Source: Methylomonas rapida (lineage in GTDB: Bacteria; Pseudomonadota; Gammaproteobacteria; Methylococcales; Methylomonadaceae). Taken from it: a stretch of 64,000 nucleotides of DNA. The translations under genes and the position numbers were made by a program. Positions 25,491-32,790 of the stretch are shown here, one piece after another. The stretch is taken from assembly GCF_024360925.2 (NCBI RefSeq), contig NZ_CP113517.1:3224001-3288000 (forward strand), given 5' to 3'. Every line of letters begins with the position of its first letter. Position 1 is the first letter of the stretch. The notes under the pieces were generated by a model, which did no database searches, had not been told where the DNA came from, and saw only the letters and a program-made list of their open reading frames with translations.

Positions 25491-26885
25491 GGCTCTTCCG
25501 TATTTTGCGGAGAAACCACTACATGTAGTGCTATAGTCTTTGCCTGCCACAGTGAGTTTTGCTAAGGTCGACAATTTAACGCTGGAGTATCGTGATGACA
25601 CAGTCGCTACTTCAAATACCGCTGGATATACCTGATGTTTGTATCGAAAAAGTTGAAACCACCGCCAAAGGCGAGTTCATCATCACGGTCAGTAGTACGT
25701 TAACCAGTGCAACCTGCCATCAATGCGGCCAGAGGATCGATAAGTTTTATGGCTATGGCAGAGAAATCACCTTGCGTCATTTGTCGATTTTCGATCGGCC
25801 GGTTTGGATCAAGCTAACCCCCAAGCGCTATCGATGCCCTGACTGCCCCAAAGGTCCGACGACCACGCAACAATGTGGCTGGTATAACTGGAAAAGCCCC
25901 CATACCAAAGCGTATGAGCAGTGGATATTGCGTGAATTGATCAACAGCAGCGTGACCGACATGGACGTGAAGCACGGCATCAGCGCCGAAGCGGCGGAAG
26001 GGATTATCAATCGGCACGTGGCCCAACAAGTTGATTGGTCTGCCATCCAAGGCATTCGCTTGCTGGGACTGGATGAAATCGCTTTGAAAAAAGGGCATCA
26101 AGATTTTGTGGTCATCGTGTCGGCTATCGATACCGAGGACCATAAGCGGATTCTGGCGGTGCTGCCCGACCGCAAAAAAGAAACGGTTAAAGCCTTTTTG
26201 CAGAATATTCCCGAGGCACAGCAACACGCGTTACAACGCGTCTGCGTGGACATGTATGAAGGGTATCGCAACGCCGTCTATGAGACATTGCCCGGCGTCG
26301 AGGTGGTGGTTGATCGCTTCCATGTCGCCAAGCATTATCGAGACGGCGCCGACCAGGTCCGCAAGGCGGAAATGAAAAAACTCAAGAATACCCTGTCTGC
26401 CGAGGATTATGCCAAGCTGAAAGGCGCGATGTGGGCTTTTCGGAAGCGCTGGATGGAACTCTCTGCCGATCAGCAAACCGTTTTGCTTTTTCTATTCCAG
26501 CAAGCCCCCATTTTGCGAGAAGTCTATATCCAACGGGAGCTTTTGACGGGTATTTTTGAGCGCCGACTCAATAAGGCTGAGGCCGAAAAAGCCTTGGATC
26601 GCTGGATGGAGCATATCAAAGTCTTGAAGTTGAAGGGCTTTGATGCGTTTGTCAAAACCTATCAAAACTGGCGAAATGAAATCACCAACTATTTCATTCG
26701 CCGGGAAACCAGTGGCTTTGTTGAAGGGCTTAACAACAAAATCAAAAGCATCAAACGACGCTGCTTTGGCATTTACAATACCGTCCGCCTGTTTCAGCAT
26801 ATCTGGCTTGATATCGAAGGGAGACGGTTGTTCGGTTATGCATAACCCTATATGTCGGGGCTACTCCGCGAAATACGGAAGAGCC
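25491..26885. mobile_element. ISL3-family insertion sequence
   Basis: 1395 bp. Terminal inverted repeats of about 27 bp begin GGCTCTTCCGTATTTTGC at the left, and the complement of the right end begins GGCTCTTCCGTATTTCGC. The 8-bp target duplication TGAACTTT is at 25483-25490 and 26886-26893, as expected for ISL3. Confidence 0.95.
25592..26845 (+). CDS. ISL3-family transposase
   Basis: 417 residues. The N-terminal zinc ribbon (CHQCGQ, then RCPDCP) is followed by an HTH and the DDE core: the first Asp in RLLGLDEIALKKGHQDFV, the second in VDMYEGYR and VVVDRFHVAKHY, and the Glu in SGFVEGLNNKIKSIKRRCFG. Complete and presumably active. It is transcribed opposite to the interrupted host gene. Confidence 0.94.
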   Translation: MMTQSLLQIPLDIPDVCIEKVETTAKGEFIITVSSTLTSATCHQCGQRIDKFYGYGREITLRHLSIFDRPVWIKLTPKRYRCPDCPKGPTTTQQCGWYNWKSPHTKAYEQWILRELINSSVTDMDVKHGISAEAAEGIINRHVAQQVDWSAIQGIRLLGLDEIALKKGHQDFVVIVSAIDTEDHKRILAVLPDRKKETVKAFLQNIPEAQQHALQRVCVDMYEGYRNAVYETLPGVEVVVDRFHVAKHYRDGADQVRKAEMKKLKNTLSAEDYAKLKGAMWAFRKRWMELSADQQTVLLFLFQQAPILREVYIQRELLTGIFERRLNKAEAEKALDRWMEHIKVLKLKGFDAFVKTYQNWRNEITNYFIRRETSGFVEGLNNKIKSIKRRCFGIYNTVRLFQHIWLDIEGRRLFGYA

Positions 26886-27273
26886 TGAACTTTTAGCCCA
26901 GTATTCGAATTGTCCATCACCGTTATAATGATGTGGATAAATAAAACTTACTAAATCGGTAAGTGGGAAAATATTTCCTTCCTTGTCTTCTATAAACCAT
27001 TCACCACAACCATTAAAAAAGGCCAAAATCATATTCACTCCGTCCAAGTGAAGGTCGTCAAGAAGGGTTAACCGGAAACAGGTTGACGAAACCCGCTTAT
27101 CGCCCCGTCGGGCTATCCGGTTGATTGAATTATAGCGAGTTTATGGATTCGGCCCCACCGCAATTTCATGCTGGCCAGACATTGCCGGGACAGATAAGCC
27201 ATTCCACCGCTGCCGATCCATAAACCGCGCAATCTGATGACATAATGCGCCTTTGATTCAGGATCAGGAAGCC

Positions 27274-27531
27274 ATGAGCGTTTATTGCCCCAACTGCCAG
27301 CAAAAAGCCCGTATCACCTCGCGCAATAATTTGAACGAAGGTAAAACCGTAGCGGATTTATATTGCCAGTGTCTCAACACCAAGGCCTGCGGCGCCACCT
27401 TTGTCTCGACCTTGGGTTTTAAGCACTACCTCAACCCGCCGGCAAACTCAACCGCGCAACTGGCGGCCAATTTGCTGAACAAACTCACCAAGGAAGAGCG
27501 CGCGGCTTTGCTTTCCGGTGTTAGTGATTAA
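27274..27531 (+). CDS. Ogr/Delta-like zinc-finger transcriptional activator
   Basis: 85 residues from the ATG at 27274, with AGGAA just upstream. The Ogr/Delta zinc finger is clear: YCPNCQQKARITSRN, then LYCQCLNTKACGATFVSTLG, a CxxC...CxxxxC arrangement. In P2 the Ogr protein, and in the satellite P4 the Delta protein, switch on late phage promoters. Here it is the only such regulator, on the opposite strand to most of the element. Its 3' end (TAQLAANLLNKLTKEERAAL) is duplicated about 400 bp further on. Confidence 0.88.
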   Translation: MSVYCPNCQQKARITSRNNLNEGKTVADLYCQCLNTKACGATFVSTLGFKHYLNPPANSTAQLAANLLNKLTKEERAALLSGVSD

Positions 27532-27649
27532 GCTGAAAAACATACATTAGGCGCTATGCTACTAAGCTAGCGCGGTGTATTATGGTTCGCTAAGGTTCAA
27601 TTAGATACGATAAGAGGCGATAACAATCGCCCGCTACTGGAGCACACAC

Positions 27650-27805
27650 ATGGCAAGCAAGGTAAAAGACACGCCTGTATTGCGTGGAAAAGATGCCGAG
27701 CGCTTTAATAAAAAAATGCGCGAGTCTGAGCAAAAAATTATTTCAAAACAAGAATATAACCGCATGATGGCGGTTTTCAAAAGTGTTCGTATCGTCGAAA
27801 ACTAA
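27650..27805 (+). CDS. Short basic protein, 51 residues
   Basis: Encodes MASKVKDTPVLRGKDAERFN and continues to KSVRIVEN, a charged helical protein of 51 residues. The TPVLRGKDAERF pattern recurs, as I remember, in small proteins located just before acetyltransferase-like partner genes. TGGAG lies about nine bases before the ATG. The next ORF begins four bases after its stop, as in a toxin-antitoxin-like pair, but that partner is broken. Likely real, function unknown. Confidence 0.55.
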   Translation: MASKVKDTPVLRGKDAERFNKKMRESEQKIISKQEYNRMMAVFKSVRIVEN

Positions 27806-27808
27806 AAC

Positions 27809-27949
27809 ATGGATGGACTTGAATTTGTCCGGCTCGGTGTCGATAACCATCCGACAACCTCAGCCGCACAACTGGCCGCCAATTTGTTGAACAAACTCAC
27901 CAAGGAAGAGCGCGCGGCTTTGCTTTCCGGTATTGGCAGCATGAGCTAA
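27809..27949 (+). pseudogene. Chimeric 46-residue ORF: foreign start joined to a duplicated ogr 3' end
   Basis: The first 15-17 codons (MDGLEFVRLGVDNHP) have no counterpart in the element. From about 27857 to 27933 the DNA nearly repeats the end of the Ogr gene (AQLAANLLNKLTKEERAALLSG). This looks like a recombination product in which the head of a partner gene of the 51-residue protein was joined to a copy of the ogr tail. It is preceded by only 3 bp after the previous stop. Confidence 0.6.
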
Positions 27950-27980
27950 GGCAAAGCCCTTGTTCGATATTGAAGTGGGG

Positions 27981-30230
27981 TTAATACCTGGTTATTGAAT
28001 TTAGCATGCCGCCCGGCCTTTTCTGCGTTGTGATTTCTTCGCGGACAACGGTGCGAATAAATGCTTCGGCAACCCGGCGCCCGGTTTCTTCCGGATTATT
28101 CCCGCCCTGAACATTGATTGATACAGAATAGTTGTAAGTATCGCCGCCACTGTCGCCGCCCGTCATGGTGACGGGTATCGACCGCCCGTCTGGCAGCGGT
28201 ACGTAGGCTTCATTCATGCTGCCTTCGCCGAATAGCGCCAGTTGCGGGCTGCTGGCAATACCGCCGTTGGCGTATTTATTCAGCGGCAATGCCCCTGCGC
28301 TGGTCATGATGCCGCCATTGGCGAAAAGGTTGGAGTTGGCAACCAGGCCGTTGATGTCGGCATTCAATCCGCCGCCGATCGCGCCGGTCAGACCAGAAAA
28401 GGCCGCCCCCAGCAAACCGCTGGCCCAGTCGTGGCCGCCGTCCTTGGTGGTTTTTCCGAACAGCGCATCCATGAGTTGTGCCGAGGCGGCTTCGGCGGCC
28501 ATGCGTCTTACCGTATTGCCAAAACCTTCAAGCATGCCGTCCATGCCGGCGTCGAATGGATCGAACAGGAAGTCCGCGAACGCGCTTTGCATGTTGCGCG
28601 CGGCTTGGATGCCGTATTCGCTCAGTTCGTTGGTGCTGTTTGTTGCCGGTTCGATAAACCCGGCATTGAAGGCCTGGCCTAATTCGTCAAACTTCTGCTT
28701 GGCTTGTTCGGCGCTGATGATGTCGGCGTTAAGATCGTCATTGATGCGCGCAAGCAGGCCATTGAAACCGGATTGCGACACGTCGCCGGCGGCAAAATCT
28801 TGAATGGCTTTGGTGACATCTACAAACTCATTGGCGTCATCGATGAGTTGTTGCCACATGGCAGACTGGCGGGCGGCGCTTTGTTCGATGAAGTCTTTTT
28901 CTGCTGCCAGATTCAGCAAGCGCACTTTTTGTGCGTCGTTGAGTTTTGACAGTCCGCCAAACTGCACTTCGAATTCCATTTCTGCCGCGGCGCTGTTGTC
29001 GCCATGCAACTGGATTTGTTTTTCAAGATTCAACTCGGCGTTTGCATAGAGGCTGTTCAATGCGTCGGCTTCGGCCTTTAACTGCTTTATGTGTGCATCT
29101 GATGCCGCCGCTTGCTCATCGATGCGTTTGCGGTTCTGCGTCCATAGCCTTTCTTGGGCGTCGGCTTGGCCTTTATTGATCAGTGATTGGTATTCGGCTA
29201 GTTTTTGCCCTTCTGCAATGATTTGATCATATTCGTCATAGGTGGCTTTCATCGGCGCACCAAAACGGGGATTGAATTTGTCTGCCGCTGCCAGCTTGCG
29301 GTCCATGGTATCCAGTTCCTTGTTGATGCCTTCCAGCTCGCGCTTATAGTCTGCCGCCTCAACACCAAAGTTTTCCCGTCGACCGATCATGCTGTTCAAC
29401 TGGTTACGCCGTTCGACCAAATCCGTATACCGGTTGCTGGCTTCCGGCGTCACGATGTCCGCAAAGGTTTTTAATACGACGTCCAGTTTTATCGCCTGGC
29501 CACTGGCAGACAATAACCGATCCCAGGCATTGCCGATGCGGGTAAGGCTAGACTCGATGCCGTCAAATTTGGCGCCGCTATAGGCTTTATCCAGTTCTTT
29601 GGCGAATCTGGGTAGCACGTCGATACCGACTTTTCCTTGCTCCAGCAGTTTACTCAGTTCTGCGGTGGACACGTCCAACGCTTGCGCCATCAAATTGAAC
29701 GCCCCTGGCAAGCGTTCGCCTAATTGCCCGCGCAATTCTTCGGCGCTTACGGTGCCTTTGCTCATCATCTGCCCGATAGCCAGCAACGCGCCTTCGGTTT
29801 CCGCCGATGACTTACCCAATGCCGCCATGGCTTGGGATACGGCGGCAAAAATTGTGCGGGTGTTTTCGCCTTCCATCGCGGTGCCGTTGGCGGCCGCCTG
29901 CAAATCCGAAAACGCTTTGGCGCTAACTGCCATATCAGTGCCCAATCGTTGGGATGTGTTGCGAATGAAGTCCATCGCTTGCGCCGCTTTTTCGGCGCTG
30001 CCCGATGTCACTTCCAGCGTTTTGTTGATGCCGTCAAACTTTCGCGTGGCGTCAAACACGGCGTCAGCAACGCCAGCAATTGATAATCCAACGCCTAACT
30101 TGGCCAGCATGCCATTCAATTTGTTACTGGATGACTCCAGGCCTAGCAGCGCGGAATTGATTCGATTGACGCTGTCTTCTGCCGATTTGCTTTCGCCTTG
30201 AATGCGTATTTTTAAGTTCATGTCTGACAT
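27981..30230 (-). CDS. Phage tail tape-measure protein
   Basis: 749 residues. The N-terminal 250 residues fit the tape-measure domain: AKAFSDLQAAANGTAMEGEN, then SSAETEGALLAIGQMMSKGT and VSAEELRGQLGERLPGAFNL. A long helical region (about nt 29450-28700) follows. A Gly-rich membrane-like stretch (ASGLLGAAFSGLTGAIGGGL) precedes the C-terminal beta-rich end. Tape-measure proteins set tail length in siphophages and myophages. It is fairly short for the family, implying a tail of roughly 110 nm if complete. No other tail gene adjoins it. AAAGGA lies upstream of the ATG. Confidence 0.88.
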   Translation of the reverse strand: MSDMNLKIRIQGESKSAEDSVNRINSALLGLESSSNKLNGMLAKLGVGLSIAGVADAVFDATRKFDGINKTLEVTSGSAEKAAQAMDFIRNTSQRLGTDMAVSAKAFSDLQAAANGTAMEGENTRTIFAAVSQAMAALGKSSAETEGALLAIGQMMSKGTVSAEELRGQLGERLPGAFNLMAQALDVSTAELSKLLEQGKVGIDVLPRFAKELDKAYSGAKFDGIESSLTRIGNAWDRLLSASGQAIKLDVVLKTFADIVTPEASNRYTDLVERRNQLNSMIGRRENFGVEAADYKRELEGINKELDTMDRKLAAADKFNPRFGAPMKATYDEYDQIIAEGQKLAEYQSLINKGQADAQERLWTQNRKRIDEQAAASDAHIKQLKAEADALNSLYANAELNLEKQIQLHGDNSAAAEMEFEVQFGGLSKLNDAQKVRLLNLAAEKDFIEQSAARQSAMWQQLIDDANEFVDVTKAIQDFAAGDVSQSGFNGLLARINDDLNADIISAEQAKQKFDELGQAFNAGFIEPATNSTNELSEYGIQAARNMQSAFADFLFDPFDAGMDGMLEGFGNTVRRMAAEAASAQLMDALFGKTTKDGGHDWASGLLGAAFSGLTGAIGGGLNADINGLVANSNLFANGGIMTSAGALPLNKYANGGIASSPQLALFGEGSMNEAYVPLPDGRSIPVTMTGGDSGGDTYNYSVSINVQGGNNPEETGRRVAEAFIRTVVREEITTQKRPGGMLNSITRY

Positions 30231-30334
30231 GCTGAGTCCTTTATCGTTAAGTCTATGTTTTAACGACTTTTTAACATGATTCTTTTGTTTTATGTAACAG
30301 AATGGGCGTTTGATCGATAGTTTAGGTATCTGAT

Positions 30335-30735
30335 CTATCTATCGCTTTTACTGTTGATTATGGCTTTGACGATGCCAAGAATGGGAACACCCACTAAGGC
30401 TATGGATACTGAAGGATGTGCGCCAAAATAGGCTGTTACTGAGGTTGCGGCCACAGCTGATATTGCAATGATAAAGCCCAGCCATTGACCTCGGCGATTG
30501 TCTTGTCGTATGGCTTCAAATTTAGTGAATTCGTAGCGGATTGCTCAGCTTCTGCCATTTTGAAAATACGCTCAGCCCCGTTTTCTATGATGGTGTCGAA
30601 TTGTTCAAGCGCCGCCGGTGGTGGTAATGGTCCACTCCAACCTACTGATACTTTGGTATCAGTGCGGGTGTTATGAGTGACGGGCTTTTTCTTGCGCGGA
30701 TTTTTCACGTTGAATTGCCGTTTTGAAGTCGCCAC
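30335..30735 (-). pseudogene. DUF2335-like membrane protein with a frameshift
   Basis: The first frame from 30735 gives a DUF2335-like start (GWSGPLPPPAALEQFDTIIE, NGAERIFKMAEAEQ) and then runs into a non-family tail ending at 30436. Near nt 30540 the next frame takes over with YEFTKFEAIRQDNRRGQWLG and two hydrophobic segments (FIIAISAVAATSVTAYF, VSIALVGVPILGIV), ending at 30335. Joining the two frames gives the expected family layout of about 130 residues, so one base has probably been lost or two gained. Confidence 0.72.
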
Positions 30736-30883
30736 CGATTTTCAACCAGTCACCACGCATATTATCGAGATCCTGGTTCTTATCTGACCTGGCCGGGGTG
30801 AACTCAGGATATTTAAAATTTGAGTAGAGCAAACTTGTGGCACTCAGTCCGCTAATCAATCCATTAAAAGTATGTTTATTCAT
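30671..30883 (-). CDS. Small hypothetical protein before the DUF2335 gene
   Basis: 70 residues from the ATG at 30883. A hydrophobic start (FNGLISGLSATSLLY) is followed by a charged C-terminus (MRGDWLKIGGDFKTAIQREK). The DW..IGGD..AI pattern recurs in small proteins paired with DUF2335 genes, as I recall. It overlaps the DUF2335 start by 65 bp. Moderate support. Confidence 0.5.
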   Translation of the reverse strand: MNKHTFNGLISGLSATSLLYSNFKYPEFTPARSDKNQDLDNMRGDWLKIGGDFKTAIQREKSAQEKARHS

Positions 30884-31059
30884 GGTTTGCTGTTTATCCG
30901 GTAACTTACAACAAGATTCAACGACGTTCATTCTATAGCATAATACCTGACATTCCCAAACAGTGACTTATCAATAAAAGCTCGCAAATTCCCACCCCCT
31001 TCGATTGCTGCCTTCTTCCTGCTGGGTATTGCTCATTTTTCATGTAGTTTTTTCTTTTG

Positions 31060-31152
31060 TGCTGGGTTTGGTGCTGGGTTTGGTGCTGGGTTAGTGCTGG
31101 GTTATAGGCTCTGAAAGCTTTGGTAGTGCTGACTGTGCTGGGTATGCTGGGT
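31060..31152. repeat. Iteron array 2, inverted copy of array 1
   Basis: Contains GTGCTGGGTT repeats at 31060, 31071, 31083 and 31094 and again near 31135-31151, the reverse complement of the AACCCAGCAC iterons at 17945-18031. The linking segment (TAGGCTCTGAAAGCTTTGG) matches as well, with about five differences over 85 bp. It lies just downstream of the tRNA-proximal integrase gene. A further single unit (GCTGGGTATT) is at 31021. Confidence 0.75.
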
Positions 31153-31203
31153 TATTTCACTATTCCAAGAAATTTTAGAAAAAAAGGGTTACCCCCTGTT
31201 TGA

Positions 31204-32457
31204 TTACGCCTGGCGCGGAAACTGGATAACTTGCGCGCCGGTTTTCAAGGCGTCCAGGTAATCGGCCCAAGTTTGCATCATTCGCCGGCGCTCCTCTAGA
31301 TATTGCGCCCGGTTGTAGGCGGCTCTGACTTGATCCTTTGGCATGTGACAGAGTTGGCGCTCTATAGCATCTGGCGACCAACCTTGTTCATTGAGTAACG
31401 TTGATGCGGTGGTTCTGAAGCCATGAGCGCTCATTTCATCGCTTTGGTAACCCAGTGTTTTTAATGCGGTGCGTATCGTACCGTCTGACATGGGCCTGCC
31501 GTCACCTCGGCTTGATGGAAAAACATACTGGCCGGCGCCTGTTAAGGGCTTGATCAATTCCAAAATTTCAACCGCTTGGCGTGATAACGGGACGATGTGC
31601 TTGGTTTCGGTTTTCGTCACGAGGTAACGCCATTCTTTGGCCACCAAATCAACATCTTTCCATTCCATTTGGCGTATCTCACCCGGGCGTTGGAACAGGT
31701 ATGGCGATAACCTGAATGCGCATTGAACAATGAATGTGCCCTGGTAATTGGCGATGTCTCTAAGCAGGCGCCCGACTTCCTTTGGCTCGGTTATGGCCGC
31801 GTTATGTTTGACTTTTTGCGCCGGTATTTGGGCGCCTACCGCTTGTGCGGGATCGTAATCGGTGAAGCCATGGGCAATCGCATACGCGTAGACGGCGCTT
31901 ATATCCGACCGCACTCTGTGAGCTGTTTCCAGTTTTTTTTGAATGATCAAGGGTCTGATGACCGCAAAAATATCGGGAGACTTTACGTCATCAATTGATT
32001 TTTGACCGATTTGAGGAAATACGTAGAGTTCGAAGCGGCGGATTTTTTTTTGGTTTGTTACATCGCGCACGGTATGCGCTTCGGATTCAATCCATTGCCT
32101 GGCGATGTCTTCGAAGCTGTTTCTGATGGGAAGGCCTGCGTCAAGCCTGTTTTGGTTTTCGACGGCTTGCGTTATTTCCGCCTGCGCTTGTTTTCTGATG
32201 TCACTGGGATCGATACCGCTCGCCAAGTTGTTTCTGGCTTCTTCGGCTCTGCGCCTGGCATTCTCCAATGTCGTATCCGGATACACGCCAAAGGATAGCT
32301 TTTTACGCTTTCTTTCGAAGGTGTAAATGAACTTCCAAATTTTGGTTCCGTTTTTGCCGACAACTAGATAAAGACCTCCTCCATCGTTGATGAAGTACTC
32401 TTTATCTCGAGGCTTTGCCCCCTTGTAGACCGTGTCTTTATTGAGATGGAGCGCCAT
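31204..32457 (-). CDS. P4-type tyrosine integrase (DUF4102 arm domain)
   Basis: 417 residues. The N-terminal DUF4102 domain (AKPRDKEYFINDGGGLYLVV, GTKIWKFIYTFERKRKKLSF) is typical of integrases that target tRNA genes. The catalytic residues are Arg in FQRPGEIRQMEW, HxxR in SAHGFRTTASTLL, His in QLCHMPKDQV and Tyr in RAAYNRAQYL. The gene starts 187 bp from the tRNA 3' end, with three GTGTCCTC-type repeats directly upstream of its ATG. This is the most likely integrase for the tRNA-Leu insertion. Confidence 0.95.
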   Translation of the reverse strand: MALHLNKDTVYKGAKPRDKEYFINDGGGLYLVVGKNGTKIWKFIYTFERKRKKLSFGVYPDTTLENARRRAEEARNNLASGIDPSDIRKQAQAEITQAVENQNRLDAGLPIRNSFEDIARQWIESEAHTVRDVTNQKKIRRFELYVFPQIGQKSIDDVKSPDIFAVIRPLIIQKKLETAHRVRSDISAVYAYAIAHGFTDYDPAQAVGAQIPAQKVKHNAAITEPKEVGRLLRDIANYQGTFIVQCAFRLSPYLFQRPGEIRQMEWKDVDLVAKEWRYLVTKTETKHIVPLSRQAVEILELIKPLTGAGQYVFPSSRGDGRPMSDGTIRTALKTLGYQSDEMSAHGFRTTASTLLNEQGWSPDAIERQLCHMPKDQVRAAYNRAQYLEERRRMMQTWADYLDALKTGAQVIQFPRQA

Positions 32458-32460
32458 AGT

Positions 32461-32529
32461 GTGTCCTCAAGTGTGTCCTCGGTTGTGTCTTCTGAGGGCA
32501 ATTATAGGAAAGGACACGATGAAGGACAC
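32461..32529. promoter_or_regulatory. Integrase arm-type sites, right end
   Basis: GTGTCCTC (32461-32468), GTGTCCTC (32473-32480) and GTGTCTTC (32485-32492) are spaced exactly 12 bp. On the opposite strand orientation, GGACAC units occur at 32512 and 32524, again 12 bp apart. They sit between the integrase ATG and the attachment core, so integrase binding there could also repress its own gene. Confidence 0.6.
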
Positions 32530-32666
32530 ACTTTGTTGTGAATGTCGCTGTATTTCGTTGAACTTCGCTGAACAATAAAAAACCCGCTAAGCCTTACAGC
32601 TTGCGGGTTTTCGTACTTCTTTGCACGTCTCCGTACACTTAAATGGTACCGAGGGTCGGAATCGAA
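32509..32666. repeat. Right attachment-site direct repeat
   Basis: Matches 14261-14406. The last 23 bases (32644-32666) are the true 3' end of tRNA-Leu, and the rest holds the terminator hairpin and two GGACAC repeats. Compared with the left copy it has an extra GTTGAACTTC-type ten bases and one base less in the hairpin. Confidence 0.85.
32579..32611 (-). terminator. Terminator of tRNA-Leu
   Basis: AAAACCCGC (32579-32587) pairs with GCGGGTTTT (32603-32611), with additional CTAAG/CTT pairing in the loop. On the minus strand it ends in a T run, 33 bases after the tRNA. Confidence 0.8.
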
Positions 32667-32730
32667 CCGACACTCCCTCGCGGGAACCGGATTTTGAATC
32701 CGGCGCGTCTACCAGTTTCACCACCCCGGC
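32644..32730 (-). tRNA. tRNA-Leu (anticodon CAA)
   Basis: On the minus strand the 87-base gene starts GCCGGGG and ends CGGTACCA with encoded CCA. The anticodon stem CCGGA/TCCGG holds the loop TTCAAAA, anticodon CAA, reading UUG. A long variable arm (CCCGCGAGGG) is typical for leucine, and the T arm is GTGTCGGTTCGATTCCGAC. Its 3' half is the integration target of the 18-kb element, and the gene remains complete. Confidence 0.96.
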
Positions 32731-32743
32731 AAAGAATATGTGC

Positions 32744-32772
32744 ATTATAGGGACTTACCAAATGCTTGGCAA
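32744..32772 (-). promoter_or_regulatory. Sigma-70 promoter of tRNA-Leu
   Basis: On the minus strand TTGCCA (-35) and TATAAT (-10) are separated by 17 bp. The -10 box is 13 bp before the tRNA 5' end. A small hairpin behind rpoH overlaps the -35 box. Confidence 0.78.
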
Positions 32773-32790
32773 GCACTTTTTCAAATAATT

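Larger units (their letters stand above)
23261..27032 (-). pseudogene. One 231-residue gene split by two insertion sequences
   Basis: Three pieces read in one frame when both insertion sequences and one copy of each target duplication are removed: 27032-26886 (49 codons), 25482-25203, then 23529-23261, together 231 residues plus stop. The protein begins MNMILAFFNGCGEWF, has a central KINKSDTEKYVKKLTVFEEN, and ends WLKKQGFSQRQAKAGATIIR...GRRSGK. The ATG at 27032 has GGAG five bases upstream. The family is not recognised. The C-terminal stretch after MASEKFW (23437) might still be made alone. The clean joins show both insertions are recent. Confidence 0.85.
14385..32666. mobile_element. Integrated P4-like element / reduced prophage in tRNA-Leu(CAA)
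   Basis: About 18.3 kb between the tRNA-3'-end duplications. Contents on the minus strand are an inner tyrosine integrase, small genes, a D5/P4-type primase-helicase, a chain of small genes ending at alpA, a tape-measure gene and the tRNA-proximal P4-type integrase. The plus strand carries an Ogr/Delta activator, two short ORFs and one transposase. No head, portal, terminase or lysis genes are recognised. About 3 kb of the length are insertion sequences. The gene set resembles satellite phages such as P4 more than a full phage, but a decayed P2-like prophage remains possible. Confidence 0.82.

Noticed and set aside
17945..31152. CRISPR-like repeats
   Set aside because: Repeat units are about 10 bp at 11-12-bp steps without spacers of constant length, and there are no cas genes.
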